From the NCBI RefSeq assembly GCF_000350225.1, contig NW_005179095.1, forward strand, positions 85,509-149,508: a stretch of 64,000 bases of DNA, in the 5' to 3' direction. Below, piece after piece: positions 1 through 11,914 of this stretch. The position numbers were made by a program, and so were the translations under genes. The stretch is from Chondrus crispus (lineage: Eukaryota; Rhodophyta; Florideophyceae; Gigartinales; Gigartinaceae). The notes under the pieces were generated by a model. That model was not told the origin of the DNA. It saw only the letters and a program-made list of their open reading frames with translations, and searched no databases. Within the stretch, counting starts at the first letter, position 1. Each line of letters starts with the position of its first letter.

Positions 1-2
1 GC

Positions 3-1028
3 GAGAACTTCCTCGCCACGTACAAGAGGTCCAAGACCGTCAGGATGGAGGAGAGCGTGAGGCGCCTGTTTGGCAAGCAGTATCAGGTCGCGAAGAGGGA
101 CGCCGATGGCTTGCTGGGCTGCAAACATTACGCGAGGGCCTGCAAGCTTAAGGCAAAGTGCTGCGACTTGGTTGTCGCCTGCCGGTTTTGTCATGACGAG
201 GAGATGGGCGATGATCATGAGATGGATCGCTTTGCGACGGAGAGGATTGTCTGCATGCGCTGTTGGAAGGACCAGCCTGTTGCTGCACGATGTGTTGATT
301 GTAGCGCCCAGTTTGCCCATTGGTTTTGCAAGCACTGCCGCTTCTTTGAGAACACCCCGACAAAGAAAGTCTACCACTGCGATCTCTGTAATATATGCAG
401 GCTGGGCGAGGGCTTGGGCATTGACAACTTCCACTGCCACAAGTGCGACGCCTGCGTCTCGTTGGAGTCAAAGAGCAGGCATCGCTGCATCGGCAAGGCC
501 CTGCATGCCAACTGCCCCGTATGCACGGGCTACCTCTTCACCTCCACCGAACCCGTCGTCTTCATGCGGTGCGGACACACCATGCATAGCGAGTGTTTCC
601 GCCAATACACCACGCGTCGCTTCCAGTGCCCGCTGTGCATGCACTCCATCGTGGACATGAAGAAGCGCTTCGAGTACATCGACGAGTGCGTGCGCAATGA
701 GCCGATGCCGTCCGAGTTCCACCGCAAGCGCTCGCGCATCCTGTGCAACGACTGCGGCAACAAGTGCGTCGCCAAGTACCACTTCGAGCACCACAAGTGT
801 GACAACGACCGCTGCAGCAGCTACAATACCCGCGTCCTCGAGGAGTTCGACGTCCCGCAAGAACACCATCACTCGTTCTACCACGCGTCGGGGGAAGAGA
901 CGGCGGAGACCATGCCTCACCTCCCTCGTGACACGGTCTCCGCCTTGCGTCTCGACGAGGGGGGCCCGAACGTCGTCCCGTGCTCCGTTGGCGCTCCGTC
1001 ACATGGTAGCACGCCAGACCCGTCGTGA
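3..1028 (+). CDS. CHY-type/CTCHY/RING-H2 zinc-finger E3 ubiquitin ligase (RCHY1/PIRH2-like), 5' end probably outside the window
   Basis: Likely E3 ubiquitin ligase. Counting from the ATG at 45, a CHY zinc finger begins at residue ~26 (CKHY, then paired Cys/His). A CTCHY-type Cys-rich block follows at ~95-155, a RING-H2 finger at ~157-198 (CPVC ... CGHTMH ... CPLC) and a C-terminal zinc-ribbon (CNDCG ... CDNDRC) at ~232-262. This order matches RCHY1/PIRH2 and the C-terminal half of plant BRUTUS/MIEL1 proteins. The frame is open without a stop from base 3, so the true start, and any N-terminal hemerythrin domain as in BRUTUS, may lie upstream. The stop is at 1026-1028. No introns are visible. 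The tail after residue ~275 is low complexity. The domain call is firm; the substrate is unknown. Confidence 0.9.
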   Translation, partial: ENFLATYKRSKTVRMEESVRRLFGKQYQVAKRDADGLLGCKHYARACKLKAKCCDLVVACRFCHDEEMGDDHEMDRFATERIVCMRCWKDQPVAARCVDCSAQFAHWFCKHCRFFENTPTKKVYHCDLCNICRLGEGLGIDNFHCHKCDACVSLESKSRHRCIGKALHANCPVCTGYLFTSTEPVVFMRCGHTMHSECFRQYTTRRFQCPLCMHSIVDMKKRFEYIDECVRNEPMPSEFHRKRSRILCNDCGNKCVAKYHFEHHKCDNDRCSSYNTRVLEEFDVPQEHHHSFYHASGEETAETMPHLPRDTVSALRLDEGGPNVVPCSVGAPSHGSTPDPS

Positions 1029-4003
1029 ACCGACGCCCCAGACACCGTGCCTGACCGCTTATCAGACCAAGCTAGAGGTGTGGTACTCCTTGCCGCTTCG
1101 GGTGCTTCTTGACATACATTGTGCTTGTAGGCGCAAAATGTTCGAGAGCATCCCCACCCTTTGTCTGCCCAGGACTCATGCAAATACGAAAAACAACTCC
1201 GGTTTTTTGACATGCTGGCAGGCACAGGGTTTGCGCTGCAATGCGTCGCGTGGTATGCAGTTTTTTTTTTTTTTTAATCCGAATACGTGGAGCTGCGCGT
1301 ATTCTCAGGAGGAGGGTCTCGGTGTGTGTAGGAGAGTGGAGTGAGCGTGAGAGAAGGAGAGAGATAGAAGTTGCGTGTGGAGTGTATGTGTTTGTGTATG
1401 TGAGTGTGTCTTTTTCCGAGACGAAGGTCGCGTGAGATAGTCAAGTCTGTATGACGGACACACACCCAGTACAAACATGGCCACCACGCTTATCGCAACA
1501 GTTGGTTTACGTTTGAATAATTCTAGAGTGACTTCACGACAGAGTTTTTTGCTCAATTGTCTCGCCTCTGCGGCGTGCGTAACCGACGCCAATAGCGAAT
1601 AGGCTTTTTTAGCCAATGTTTTTTTGTTTTTATGTGTTCCATGTTTTCAAAAGTCGCAGAAGGCAGAGCGAGCGGGCACACACGGGCGACTACAAGATTC
1701 AATAAAAACGTATCTCGTCTCGCCCGAAAAAAGAATATATATATATATATAAACAATGTGTGTGCGTAGGGACTTGTGCCTGTGCACAATTGTCATCTTC
1801 CAAACAAAAAGAGAGCCCCATACTGAGAGAGTCGCGACGGTTGAACGCAGTTAACCGAGACTCCGATGCGACGAAAAGTGTTGTACCGTACTTCCTCACT
1901 TGCGCAGAGAGAGGAGGTGAAAGAATCCAAGCTGTCCAGGCCTACATACTGTACCATGGGTATTGTTCTGTACCTACTGCATGTAATTAATGTTCAGCAA
2001 GTCTTGCGCGCAGCATGGACGACTACAGAACCGTATGCCACCAAAACAGCTCCTTTCCAGATCGTGCTGTCCACGATCACACTCTCGTTCCACCCATCCT
2101 GATATGCATCCAAGAACTCCCCCGTCCACGCATTCATTGACTGGCATTGCTCAGATCTCACTTCCAAATCTATACGGAGATGCTAGCTCTCTCAGCGCAG
2201 AGACTGCAACAGAGAGCCTCACAGAGCGAGCAAGCGCCGCGCCGCGCCGCGCCCTAACACGTACAGATCTCTCACCCCTGTCCCCGTCTACGACGTCTCT
2301 ATATTTAAGATTGTGTTTCCGCCTCTCGCCACAACGACCGCCCCCGCGTCCGCCGCTCATTGGATGTACCGCGTCCACCTGCTCCTGCTATCACTGATTG
2401 CTGAACGTTGTACCGCGTAGTCCCAGCAGCCTTGCACCGACCTCAGTCTACTGAGTTCCGCACATCCACAGTGTACCCTATTTCACCGTTTGCGTCGTCG
2501 CCATCACTCCGTGAGCGAAAAGCGAAAGGTCGCACAAACCCAGCGGGACTCCCTTTCTCGCCCTCTTCCAAACCGCTATAACATAGTTACGTGCCACCCG
2601 CCGCCCGTCCATCAACTCGACTTACCACGTTGTACGCATCACAAGAGTGCTGCACAATTTCCTCAAAAACAGTCTCCGTTACCGGCCTTCCCCCCCGTCC
2701 ACGCGTAGCCTTGCGTGCAACTCTGTAAGCATTGCCACAAAAGCAATGGCCAGCTGTGAACAAAGACTGAGAGGAAGGCAGGATCGTCGTTGTTGCGCTG
2801 GGCAACGACTTCGGACTTGCCCACAAGACGGACATGGATAAGGGAGCTTGTCTTTGACTCTAAACCTGTACTGGAAAAGCGGACACGGAAGCGCTGTAGG
2901 CACTGCTAAAATGCACCGCTTGCGGAATGTGGGCCAGACCGCCAGATATAAAACCGTCTTTTGACTGTCGGCCATAGGGAGACCTTGGTGTTTGGGCAGC
3001 AGTTTGTATTCCAACGTTAGCTTCCTCTTGAACACGCTTCGCAGTGGCATAACAGTTTCCACAGCACAGTGCAGATGCAACATCATTCGCATGGCTCAGA
3101 AAACGCCCGCAAATGTGCCTGGCGATCCAATCATGCACTAGATGGACAACTCATGGAGCCTTTCAACAGCAGTTGACGCTTTCCATCGCAGCACCACGGA
3201 AAACACTCAGAGGTGACGTCCGGACGAGACAGGTCAGAGCTTCACAAATGGCACGTTCCCCATCGCAATTATTTGTGACTGCCCAAACGGGTGGAAACGC
3301 CAGAAGACTCCATGGGATCGCCACGTGCATCATAGACGGTCATGGAGGCGCTCTTCACACTCTCTTGAAATAGGTTGCGCGCAGTTTTAATGCCGCGCTG
3401 AGGATACTGAGCACAAACTAAAATATTATTTTCGGAGCACAATTTCCAAAATCTGCCAGAAGCTCTGTGGTGCGCAACGAATGTCCATAGTTTCAGGTTC
3501 TCCCTCCATTGCAAAAAATGTTCATCGCCCACCAAACTGATTGTAACACGTACAGTGCATTCCATAAGGGGGTGGCGGACTCAATGCAAAGGCGACCTGC
3601 TTATCCCTGCCGACTTCCGCGAAGCTCCGAGAGCGGCATCACGGCAACTGCGAGAGCGAAAGCGAGAGTGAAAGACGGCAAGTACCAAAGATGTTGGCGC
3701 TGTCGGAAGTGAAGTGTAGAGACGTGAGCGGTGTTGACGATGCTGCCGGGAACATCATTCGCACTGGGAATGGCGGGCGTTTTGCTCATTTGAACTGGTG
3801 AGAATTTTGCACTCGAAGAAAACGCGCCAAGAAAAAAAAACGTAAAATGTCAGGATTCATGCGAATTTTAATACCCCAGGGTCCTCTATGGAACGCATCT
3901 ACATAAAATGTGAACGTTTGTCTCACATCTGCAGTCTGAGACCTGTGATGTGCAATACTCATGATGGGTTTATTTTTTCTAACTTTCAGGGGGAGCCGAT
4001 GCT
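1029..4003. other. Intergenic stretch, no supportable gene
   Basis: It holds a 15-T run at 1261-1275, a TA microsatellite around 1736-1751 and a GC-rich CGCGC stretch near 2235-2250. Several 60-140-codon frames overlap on both strands. A minus-strand frame at 3269-3565 (98 codons, with a WRENLKLWTF-like segment) reads as possibly protein-derived, but it is isolated and I recognise no family. I see no RNA gene. Confidence 0.5.
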
Positions 4004-4628
4004 ACTTCCATAAATCCCCAATTTTGACTCAATTTTACGAAAAGTAATGGCATTTTAGCTGAAAACATGTACAGAGAGCGAAACTCGGCAGCTGGATGTA
4101 GGGCTATACAGGGGGGGTCGCTCAATAGTGCCTACTTTAGTAGTGCTTCCCTCTATATAGTGCTATGGCTCACCCTCTGGCACAGGTTATCATACGCTCA
4201 CACGTGTATCATCCGGCATGGTTCAGTACTCAAAGGATGAAGTTATTTAGTTGTGTTATACAGGCTTTGTTGTGTTTGTGTTAGCAGTGTGCTTTGTCCC
4301 CAAATATATGTATTTGAGCCTCCTTTCTATAGTGCCATCCCCCCAATAGTGCCATAGCTAGAGGTATGTCACGCTATAGCACTATATCGTAGGAGGCCCT
4401 GTAATGCTTTCAAGTTTTATGATAATCGCCAGTGTGAGGTGACAAAAGTGCTGATTCTGTTTGCTTTTGTTGCAAACTTTCGCTGCAGAATGCATCAATA
4501 GTTGTATCGTAGTGAAAGCTCAGATCATCACCGATCTATGGGTGTGTCCTTCGTTATGTAGTGATGGTAAACAGCCGAACGGTATGCATTTGAAGTGCAA
4601 TGAGTCAAAATTGGGGATTTATGGAAGT
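4004..4628. mobile_element. Outer MITE-like element with 28-bp perfect terminal inverted repeats
   Basis: Bases 4004-4031 and 4601-4628 are exact inverted copies (28 bp, beginning ACTTCCATAAATCCCC). The 625-bp interval has no transposase frame, as expected for a non-autonomous DNA transposon. I could not define a clear target duplication, so the superfamily is open. It contains a second, smaller element at 4109-4401. Confidence 0.75.
4109..4401. mobile_element. Inner MITE-like element with CAGGG...CCCTG ends and TA flanks (Tc1/mariner-pogo type), nested
   Basis: The ends are CAGGGGGGGTCGC (4109 on) and, inverted, CAGGGCCTCCTACG (4401 back). TA flanks both ends (4107-4108 and 4402-4403), the target preference of Tc1/mariner/pogo elements. 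Both subterminal regions repeat ATAGTGC-type motifs in inverted orientation. It is 293 bp and non-coding. A degraded pogo/DDE_1 transposase occurs elsewhere in the window (52.2-56.4 kb), so a related source of transposase is plausible. Confidence 0.6.
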
Positions 4629-4699
4629 GTACCATAGGACGGGCGATAAAGAATCACATTTGGGTGGGACATGATAGGGCCGAGCCGTGATAAGGCATC

Positions 4700-4740
4700 A
4701 TGTACAGTGTACCTACTGTACAGTGTACCTACTGTACCAT
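4700..4740. repeat. Short 16-bp tandem repeat (CTGTACAGTGTACCTA)
   Basis: About two and a half copies of a 16-bp unit rich in GTAC, ~155 bp upstream of the acetyltransferase ATG. Function unknown. Confidence 0.6.
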
Positions 4741-4894
4741 ACACGTAGCATACCGTCTTTGCCAGCTCACAGTGCCCTGGAAAATAAACGTCACATCGGA
4801 AACCTTTAAGTAGAAAACTCTGTCTCCTCTTCTTCCCTCTTTTCCTCCGTCCCTTTCACACTTTCGCCCAGCTCCATAATCAGTCCCACGGAGG

Positions 4895-5616
4895 ATGGAC
4901 AACCCCAACAACAAATCCGAGTTTGAGAAAATGGTCTCTTGCGAGTTGTACGACTGCGACGTTCCTGACCTCTTTGCAAGACGAGCCAAGGCGAAGAAGC
5001 TTACCTTGGAGTACAATACAACTATTGGCTATGAGAACGACCTCGAGAAGCGACAGGAACATCTGAAAAAGTTGTTCGGCAAGGTTGGACCGAATTGCAT
5101 CATCGAACCACCCCTGCAGGTGGACTACGGCGAAAACACAGAAATCGGAAAAAATTTCTACGCAAACTTCAACTGCGTCATTCTGGACTGGTACGTACAG
5201 TACATGCACTTCTTTCATCGGCATATTTGATGCATTAGCACTTTCCCATGCACAGAAAAAGAAAGATTTCGCATTCTAAAATACCAGCTTCCATCTGCGT
5301 TTGATGCCCCGTTCGCCCTTGAATCAGCGCGAAAGTCATAATTGGTGACAACGTCCTCCTCGCACCGGGCGTGCAGATCTACCCCGCGACCCATCCGCTC
5401 GACGTCGAAACGCGCCATAGAAAGGGGTTAGAAATGGCGCACCCAATTACTATCGGCAGTGATGTCTGGATCGGTGGAAACGCCATTATCCTTGACGGTG
5501 TGACAATAGGTGATGGCGCTGTCGTCGGGGCTGGGTCTGTCGTTACGAAGGACGTCGCCCCAAACACTGTCGTTGCAGGCAATCCTGCACGCGTTCTCCG
5601 CACTATCGCGAATTAA
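4895..5616 (+). CDS. Maltose/galactoside O-acetyltransferase (LacA/Maa/NodL family), two exons
   Basis: Cytosolic acetyl-CoA-dependent sugar O-acetyltransferase. Exon 1 is 4895-5190 and exon 2 is 5328-5616. The intron 5191-5327 (137 bp) has a GTACGT donor and a CAG acceptor, and splicing gives 194 residues without a stop. The N-terminal Mac domain (~10-65; [14 protein letters not shown]) precedes a left-handed beta-helix of hexapeptide repeats: [11 protein letters not shown] before the intron, then [10 protein letters not shown], the family signature [30 protein letters not shown] and VVAGNPARV. The expected catalytic His lies in the THPLD motif. Length fits bacterial Maa/LacA (~180-200 aa). 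The enzyme is of bacterial type, so ancient transfer is possible, but the spliceosomal intron shows it is a nuclear gene. Confidence 0.92.
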
Positions 5617-8600
5617 GTCACATGCAGTTGGCTCGCCCGGCTCCTTGCTATCCACCGCCACAAGGCTCGAAACTTGTCACTCGGATGTCAAATTGACGTC
5701 GCCAACAGTCAATTCCGATGCCAAATTTTGGACAACTCTTTATTTTCTAGTCCAAAAAGATGGGGGTGTCGCTGCTGAAGGAATGCCGTTGTCAGAAGAT
5801 GTCTGGATTGAACTATTGATGTGTCTCCACTTGTAGCTTCTGTGGTGGTTTTGTTCCAGTTTCGAAGTGCCACAATCCTAGCCGATCTGAACAAAAGCAT
5901 CATTCAAAACCAGTTGTAGTTAGTCTCCAGCAGAACGCCAGTCGTCCGCGGTTTCTAATCTCAGATTATCATGACTCGAATTACCTTCAGTAATAAGCAG
6001 GAGCACCTGAGTCTGAGACGACAAGAAAACTACTATGACACACACCTCTGTATCTTGGGCATTAATTGACTGGACTGGCCACTTTTATCCTTGAATGCCA
6101 GTTGTTTTCTTGATACCAGCTTCTTGTTTTCTCTCTTCCTGACCTTTCTCCCGTACACAACAGAAGAAAAAGGTCCAAGCAGTAGACACAAGCACATACC
6201 GAAACGACAAGCCCTGCCCTTGTTCCACTCTCTTTTGAGTCACTCCCCCAGGTCACGTCTGGCAGCGGCACGTCAACAGATTCTTAGTCGGTGGGTGCCA
6301 AAACGTTTCCGAGCTACTTTCATTGATGACAAACAACCTTTCGCGCCCCGGTGATATGGTTGACGGTGTGCTGAATGCATCTTGTTCATGAAGAGGTCTT
6401 TTCGAAACGACACGGAAACGCAAAACCTTTATACAAAATGCTTCTGCCATGCGCGCAATGCATCAAATGTGAAAACTGGAAAAGAACTCAGCAAATTCTG
6501 AACTCATAGTTCTTCAAATGCACAGGCATCAGAAGTCTACATTTTCTGTAGGTATTACTGCAGTACGAAGTCCGAGGGAGTCTGTCCTATTCCCATCAAC
6601 GAGAATTTGAACAATTGCTTCTGAGGAGGCAGTCTTCTCCAATTCCTCTTCAGATGCAAAGATCAACAGCTTAGGTGCATTTCAAAGAAAACGGTCTCCT
6701 CGTCACCGCTGCCGTACGAGCTCAGTCTGGACAGATGGTCTCAAGAAATAACTTCTGTAGAATTTCAAATGAACCATCCCTCAAATGAAAATTGAAATAT
6801 AGTATGGAACAGATATTATGCTTGCTTGGCCCAATTCATACTATTTAATATTACTCTTTGCAAGACAAACACGCATTGGAATTGTGCAATGCCGAATAAG
6901 AACAAGATAGTGGCTACCAGAAAAACAAGCCCTCTCGAAAGCATGATCTACAAGTTTTTATCGAAGACACTTACTCTCTTCAATTGTGTCGTTCGGCAAA
7001 GGAACATGTGAAAGACCATTTTTGCTTTTGACAAGTAATACGGTTTTGATCGAGCATCAGAACCCTACAAGAATGTGTCCTCCGTTAAAAAATTCACGCA
7101 CCGGTGAGCATTATTAGTCTTGACAGTATCCCTTTTTTCGAAAGCAGACGGTTTTTAAAAGAGGCGTTGGTATGCGAGAATCTACAAACGATTTGAAATT
7201 AGGTTTTCCGCCTGCTTGTTGGGGCGGGGGGTGGCCAACAAATAGGGGGAGCGGTCATACCAGTCTTAAGGAAAACACGGGGGTTGTCGCTATTTGCAGC
7301 ACCGTTTACCCAATAACTGATATTTGTGGCTGCATTCAGAGGTCCTGTCGTTGTCAGTTGTGCTGACTCTTTAGAAGTATTGTTTGCCTGGCCCCAATGG
7401 AAATAGCTAAAGGGTCGTCAACGGCGAGCACACTGTCGAAGATTTTTGTGCCTGCAGTTTATTCAAAAAATTACAAATTTTACATATGATAACGGAAACA
7501 TCTGGCGCATTTGCACTGCAAATTTTGCAGACAAAAAAGTATTGCGTCATGCCATGCCGTGCCCCCGATGGGCTAGCTCCTCTGTCGATGTTGTGCACTA
7601 TTCGATAGAAGTGATGGAGATGATGATGATGTCGCACCAACAACAGACACTGAAAAGATCCCACTCTGGCAGAGTTAAGGTTCGTTTTGCGAGACAGAGT
7701 TCCTCTGGTCTTGTTCTGGTTGCCATTCTCAACACTGTCCATTGTTTGCGCATTTCAAATTGGATCGCCGCATCGCCCCTTCTTCGCATTCTCATAAAGT
7801 CAGGGTGATTTTTCAGCACTGATGCTGTCCCGCAGGGCATTATTATACAGTTTTCTTTAAAATGTATGAAAACGAATTCTCTCTGGACCTTTCTATGATA
7901 TTGGACGTGCAAGATCTATGAGAATTATAGGATTTGTGGTTCATGTGTCGAGTACCTCAACTCTACAGTTTTCACTCTATAACTAGATAGATTTCACACG
8001 GTTATTTGGAATGGAAAACGTGAAGACTGGTCAGTGTTTCAGAATTCCACAACGATCACTTTTACGTCAGACCAAGTAATCACTCTTGTCGAAAACGGCA
8101 GTCTCCTGAGTTTTCCGTACCAATGTGCAAATCAATTAAAACCAAGCCACGACGTGCATTAGTTTTGTTTTGTCCATTAAACACCTGCACACGAAAGATA
8201 TTGTATCCAACGTTCTATACTTTTCTCCAATTGCATCGTTCAAAGCCTCCGAACTTGCTGCCAATAATTTTCTCATTAATTTTAATGCATTGGAAGTAAA
8301 TAATATAATAGAGTCAAGCATCCATCGCTTTTCCTCATTCTTGGGTATCAAATGCCCAAAAGCTACCACTGTCAACTTTCAAAGTGATGCTTCTCGTACG
8401 TTTCCGGCAAAAGCAGTAGATGCTTCCCTCTCACAGGTCAAAGAAGCCCTTGATAGTATGATGTAGTACTAAAGAAAGCATGTACGTACTTTTTGAACTT
8501 CTAGAGATACTTAGTGTATGAAGACAAGTGACTGACAGAGTATGCTCTGAAGGGCATAATACTTCAATAATATTACATCATTAGAGACATCCCCGGCTAA

Positions 8601-9159
8601 CAGTTTGGGGTAGGCCACAATATCGAATGCTCGTCTGCTTTGATCGCTCAAGATTTGTAAGCCCGTTAGGTCAGCACTTTCAGACCGGTCTCGAAAAGTC
8701 TTCTCTGTCTGCCAAAATGCAGTTCGTCGTGGACCTTTCTGCCGTCCCCTGGGATCGGAAATTGCATTTCGATAGCCAAGTCATGGAATGACGATTTTAT
8801 ATCTCCCAAAAATGGCACAGATTAGGATCCCATGAGCAGACTGAATCCAAGTTGATGTTCTTGAACGAGAATTTCAATGCAAGCCCCCCTTCACGACAAT
8901 AGCCCCAGAAAATAATCTTTTAATTGCAGATCACAGTGCACTTCACATGGTGTCTACTTTCGATGTCTGTCTCGCCTTACTAACACTTGCATTGCTTTAA
9001 CCTGTGCACCATCTTTGGAATTTTCGTACTCACTGTCAAAAAGCGTCTTTAAAGAGAGTTCATTATTCTGTATCAGCTGCGTTACTTGGCTCTGGGCGAC
9101 TGGGGTTGATAGAAACCTGATATTTGAAGTGACAGCTTACTGCTCAGAGGGATAATCTC
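5617..9159. other. AT-rich intergenic stretch, no supportable gene
   Basis: No family is recognisable. Frames of about 100-120 codons occur at 7446-7808 (+), 7598-7912 (-), 8136-8375 (-) and 8170-8466 (+), but they overlap each other and lack motifs. It probably contains the RWP-RK promoter at its right end. Confidence 0.5.
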
Positions 9160-10644
9160 ATGGCATCGCCTGAGGCAACCATCCCAAAGCATCGCAGCAA
9201 CTACACGACTTGTATCCAGAAAAGCTCTTCAGCCGCCTTCTCAATAGTTCCAACTGACCCTCTTGCAATGGACATTTTCAACAACACCTTGCTACCGATT
9301 AGCGATCTTCACGATGCTTCCTTTTTCGCGTCAAAGCAAAAGAGCGATGAAGTGCGAAATCATCCTGCCGGAAGCAATCACAACTCTTCTCGAACAGGCC
9401 ATCCAATCAAGGGTACCTCTCTTGTGGGGGGATATGCGCCAGAGACTGATTGCATCTCTACTATTCAACGCCAAGAATTGGCTCTTCTTGAACAAGTCCT
9501 CCACAAAAAGGATGGAACATCAGCGCCCTCTTCTTCATATACTGTTCAAGCCCGATCAGAGACCAAGTCTATGCCGTGTTTGCTTGAGCCAGAGTTATTG
9601 TTTTCGGATATACTCGGTGACCATGGTACTCCACCGCAACCCTTAACTATCAAGAGTGGAGATCACGATGAAGAACCACCTGCTTTTCGGTGCATGGCGA
9701 TGAATCGGTCGTCTTCCAAACATGTACAGGAGAATGAGAAATTGGCAGAACCTCAATTTCCCTCGCAGAACTCTATCCTTGATCTCGATGTATCAGGGGC
9801 GTTAGCAAGCATCGGTTATGCTGACTCACGAGAAGCACGGGAAGTGGAAGGTGGCCAACAGGTGATGAACAGCCACCAGGTAACTTTTTCGAATGTCACG
9901 AGGGAACAGGAAAACGAGGACACTCACACTCCCAACAAGAATTCTGGTTCCAGTAAGAATAGCATCCTTTCACCCGCAAACTCATTTGCTTTGGCTGATC
10001 TTCAAAAAGTTGCAGGACTGAATCCAAATGCAAAAGAGAAGACTAGAAGATATTCTGAAATACGGGACTTCAGAACGCATAGGTCGGACAGGCTTGAAAC
10101 CGAAACTGAGAATCCATTGCTGATTGCAAGACAGCAGATGACTTTCGATGACGCGGCTTACTCTCCAATTAGTGATAGCTCGATGAGCGGAGCAGGCACA
10201 CACCCCGATTTGTACGAGAATCTGGGGCTAATTGAAAGAAAACTTGTTGACAGCCTGAAGGGGAAAATTTCCTTCATGCCTCGCCGGAAACTACGAGAGA
10301 GTTTGGCCAAATATGTCAGTATTGAGGAGGTAGAACCCCTGATGTCCGTCAATAGGGATGAGTTGGCTGGGATGCTTGGACTCGGAGTAACTACTTGGAA
10401 AATGTTTGTTCATCATACGTTGGGTGTTCCACGGTGGCCCGCCCGAGCGCTGAAGTCACAAAAAGTGAAAGAGAAGAAGCTTCTCCAGAAGAAGGCAGAA
10501 GCAGAGGCGAGTGGTGAGTACGTGGTGGCCGAAAGGGTCGAGAAAGAACTAGCTCGATTGAAACAAGCACACATGAAGAGAAGGAAGTTGTTCCGCAGGG
10601 ATGGAAGAATTGCAATCAGCAATTCCGGAATTTCAAAGAAATAA
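9160..10644 (+). CDS. RWP-RK domain transcription factor (RKD-like)
   Basis: Putative nuclear DNA-binding regulator, 494 residues, no introns. Residues 1-~360 are low-complexity, Ser/Asn/Glu-rich and without a recognised domain. The RWP-RK domain is near the C terminus (~372-433): a leucine-rich helical part (LAKYVSIEEVEPLM, LAGMLGLGVTTWKMF) followed by VPRWPARALKS, which matches the R-W-P-x-R-x-L-K-S core. Behind it is a charged, Lys/Arg-rich probable coiled coil (KEKKLLQKKAEAEASGEYVV..., ~435-480). No GAF or PB1 domain is seen, so it resembles the short RKD class rather than NLP nitrate regulators. In green algae and plants this family controls gametogenesis and nitrogen responses; its role here is not inferable. 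An AATAAA overlaps the stop codon. Confidence 0.88.
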   Translation: MASPEATIPKHRSNYTTCIQKSSSAAFSIVPTDPLAMDIFNNTLLPISDLHDASFFASKQKSDEVRNHPAGSNHNSSRTGHPIKGTSLVGGYAPETDCISTIQRQELALLEQVLHKKDGTSAPSSSYTVQARSETKSMPCLLEPELLFSDILGDHGTPPQPLTIKSGDHDEEPPAFRCMAMNRSSSKHVQENEKLAEPQFPSQNSILDLDVSGALASIGYADSREAREVEGGQQVMNSHQVTFSNVTREQENEDTHTPNKNSGSSKNSILSPANSFALADLQKVAGLNPNAKEKTRRYSEIRDFRTHRSDRLETETENPLLIARQQMTFDDAAYSPISDSSMSGAGTHPDLYENLGLIERKLVDSLKGKISFMPRRKLRESLAKYVSIEEVEPLMSVNRDELAGMLGLGVTTWKMFVHHTLGVPRWPARALKSQKVKEKKLLQKKAEAEASGEYVVAERVEKELARLKQAHMKRRKLFRRDGRIAISNSGISKK

Positions 10645-11914
10645 ATATATCTCAACAGATGAATGTAGACTTTTCCAGGCGATAGTCTCCGCTCTTGCGA
10701 CTGCGATGCACTTATGCTTATCGTATACCATCTGCTTGGAATAGCAAGTTTTGTTTACGTAGTTGTACACAATGATTATTGTTAATCATACTTCTGCAAT
10801 AGGAAGGGGGCCGAAAGAGAGAGAATATGAACTGTGCTTCGGCAATGTGGTTATCGTGAACTGTGCCCGAGTTTAGAATCAATATATTCAAAGAACTTGA
10901 ACAAAAAAGAATGGTAGAAAGAAATTATCTGTTTTTCCAAAAGAGAACACATTAGTGGACTGCCATCTTAGAGATGACATGCATCAAAGTCTGAGGCGTA
11001 TGAGACTTCAGCCGATGGTAAAGTCAATTTATTTGGTGTCAAATCTCTCATATCAAGAAAAAAAATCCTCCTTTGTCCGGATATGAGGATTGTCCGGTTT
11101 ATCTCCAGCACTCTTTGCCCATGTTATGATGATATGCTTACGCATATTCACATGGCTGTACTTGCCTGACGCGACTCTCCTGTTCCGTAAAGTTCTGAGT
11201 TCATTCCTTCATTTCTCCCTGGTGAACTCAGAAGACTCTGAGACCATGCGAACAAGATGCTGTATGCAATGTAAAGGTTTACAGTTCGTTATTGGTATAT
11301 GTGGTGATCTAGGACCAAATTGTGGAGTGCATGGAACCTTGTTCCGCAGCACTGCCTTCTTATCACTATGTGAAACTAAGTGGGACTTGTCTTTTGTCTC
11401 TCAGGGCCTTTCTACCTGGCACTTTCTCGGTGCTGTAGATTGGTATTATATGGGTTCTTGTATGTCGGTCAGCAGTGATTGGCTTCTTCATTTATACATA
11501 TACAATATGTAGTTCTGTATACATTTCCACCGTTACAGAGCAAAGCACACGTGTAGGAGAGAAATATGTAAAATTACATGATAGCTAAATTTTTGAAATA
11601 GATATATCGGCGACATCTTCGCGCCACTTTTCGTGTATCCGGCTATTGGGCGCCTCCGGAAATTATTTTTTGTGTCAGAGTCATATTTTTCTTTTTTGTG
11701 CACCAAAAATGAGTTTTGCCACGGAAATGCTTGCGCACATAAAATGTGCGTTCCCCTACTGTACGCATTCTTTTGCACGGTACGCATTCTTTTGTACTCA
11801 TCGGACGCCGGCGATGACGGCGTCAGAGCTCTAACTACAGTGTGTGCTGCGAGCTAAGCTCAATCATGGCAGTGCGATGAGTGTTTTCACCAACGAGCAG
11901 CCACCGTCAGAACC
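10645..11914. other. Intergenic stretch; nothing certain
   Basis: A 140-codon Cys/Leu-rich frame at 11090-11512 (+) has no recognisable motif and is likely chance. A short direct repeat (GTACGCATTCTTTTG, two copies near 11762-11795) lies before the transposase gene. No terminal inverted repeat for that transposon could be placed. Confidence 0.4.

Noticed and set aside
11090-11512. 140-codon plus-strand frame
   Set aside because: Hydrophobic and Cys-rich without a motif, neighbours or upstream signals.
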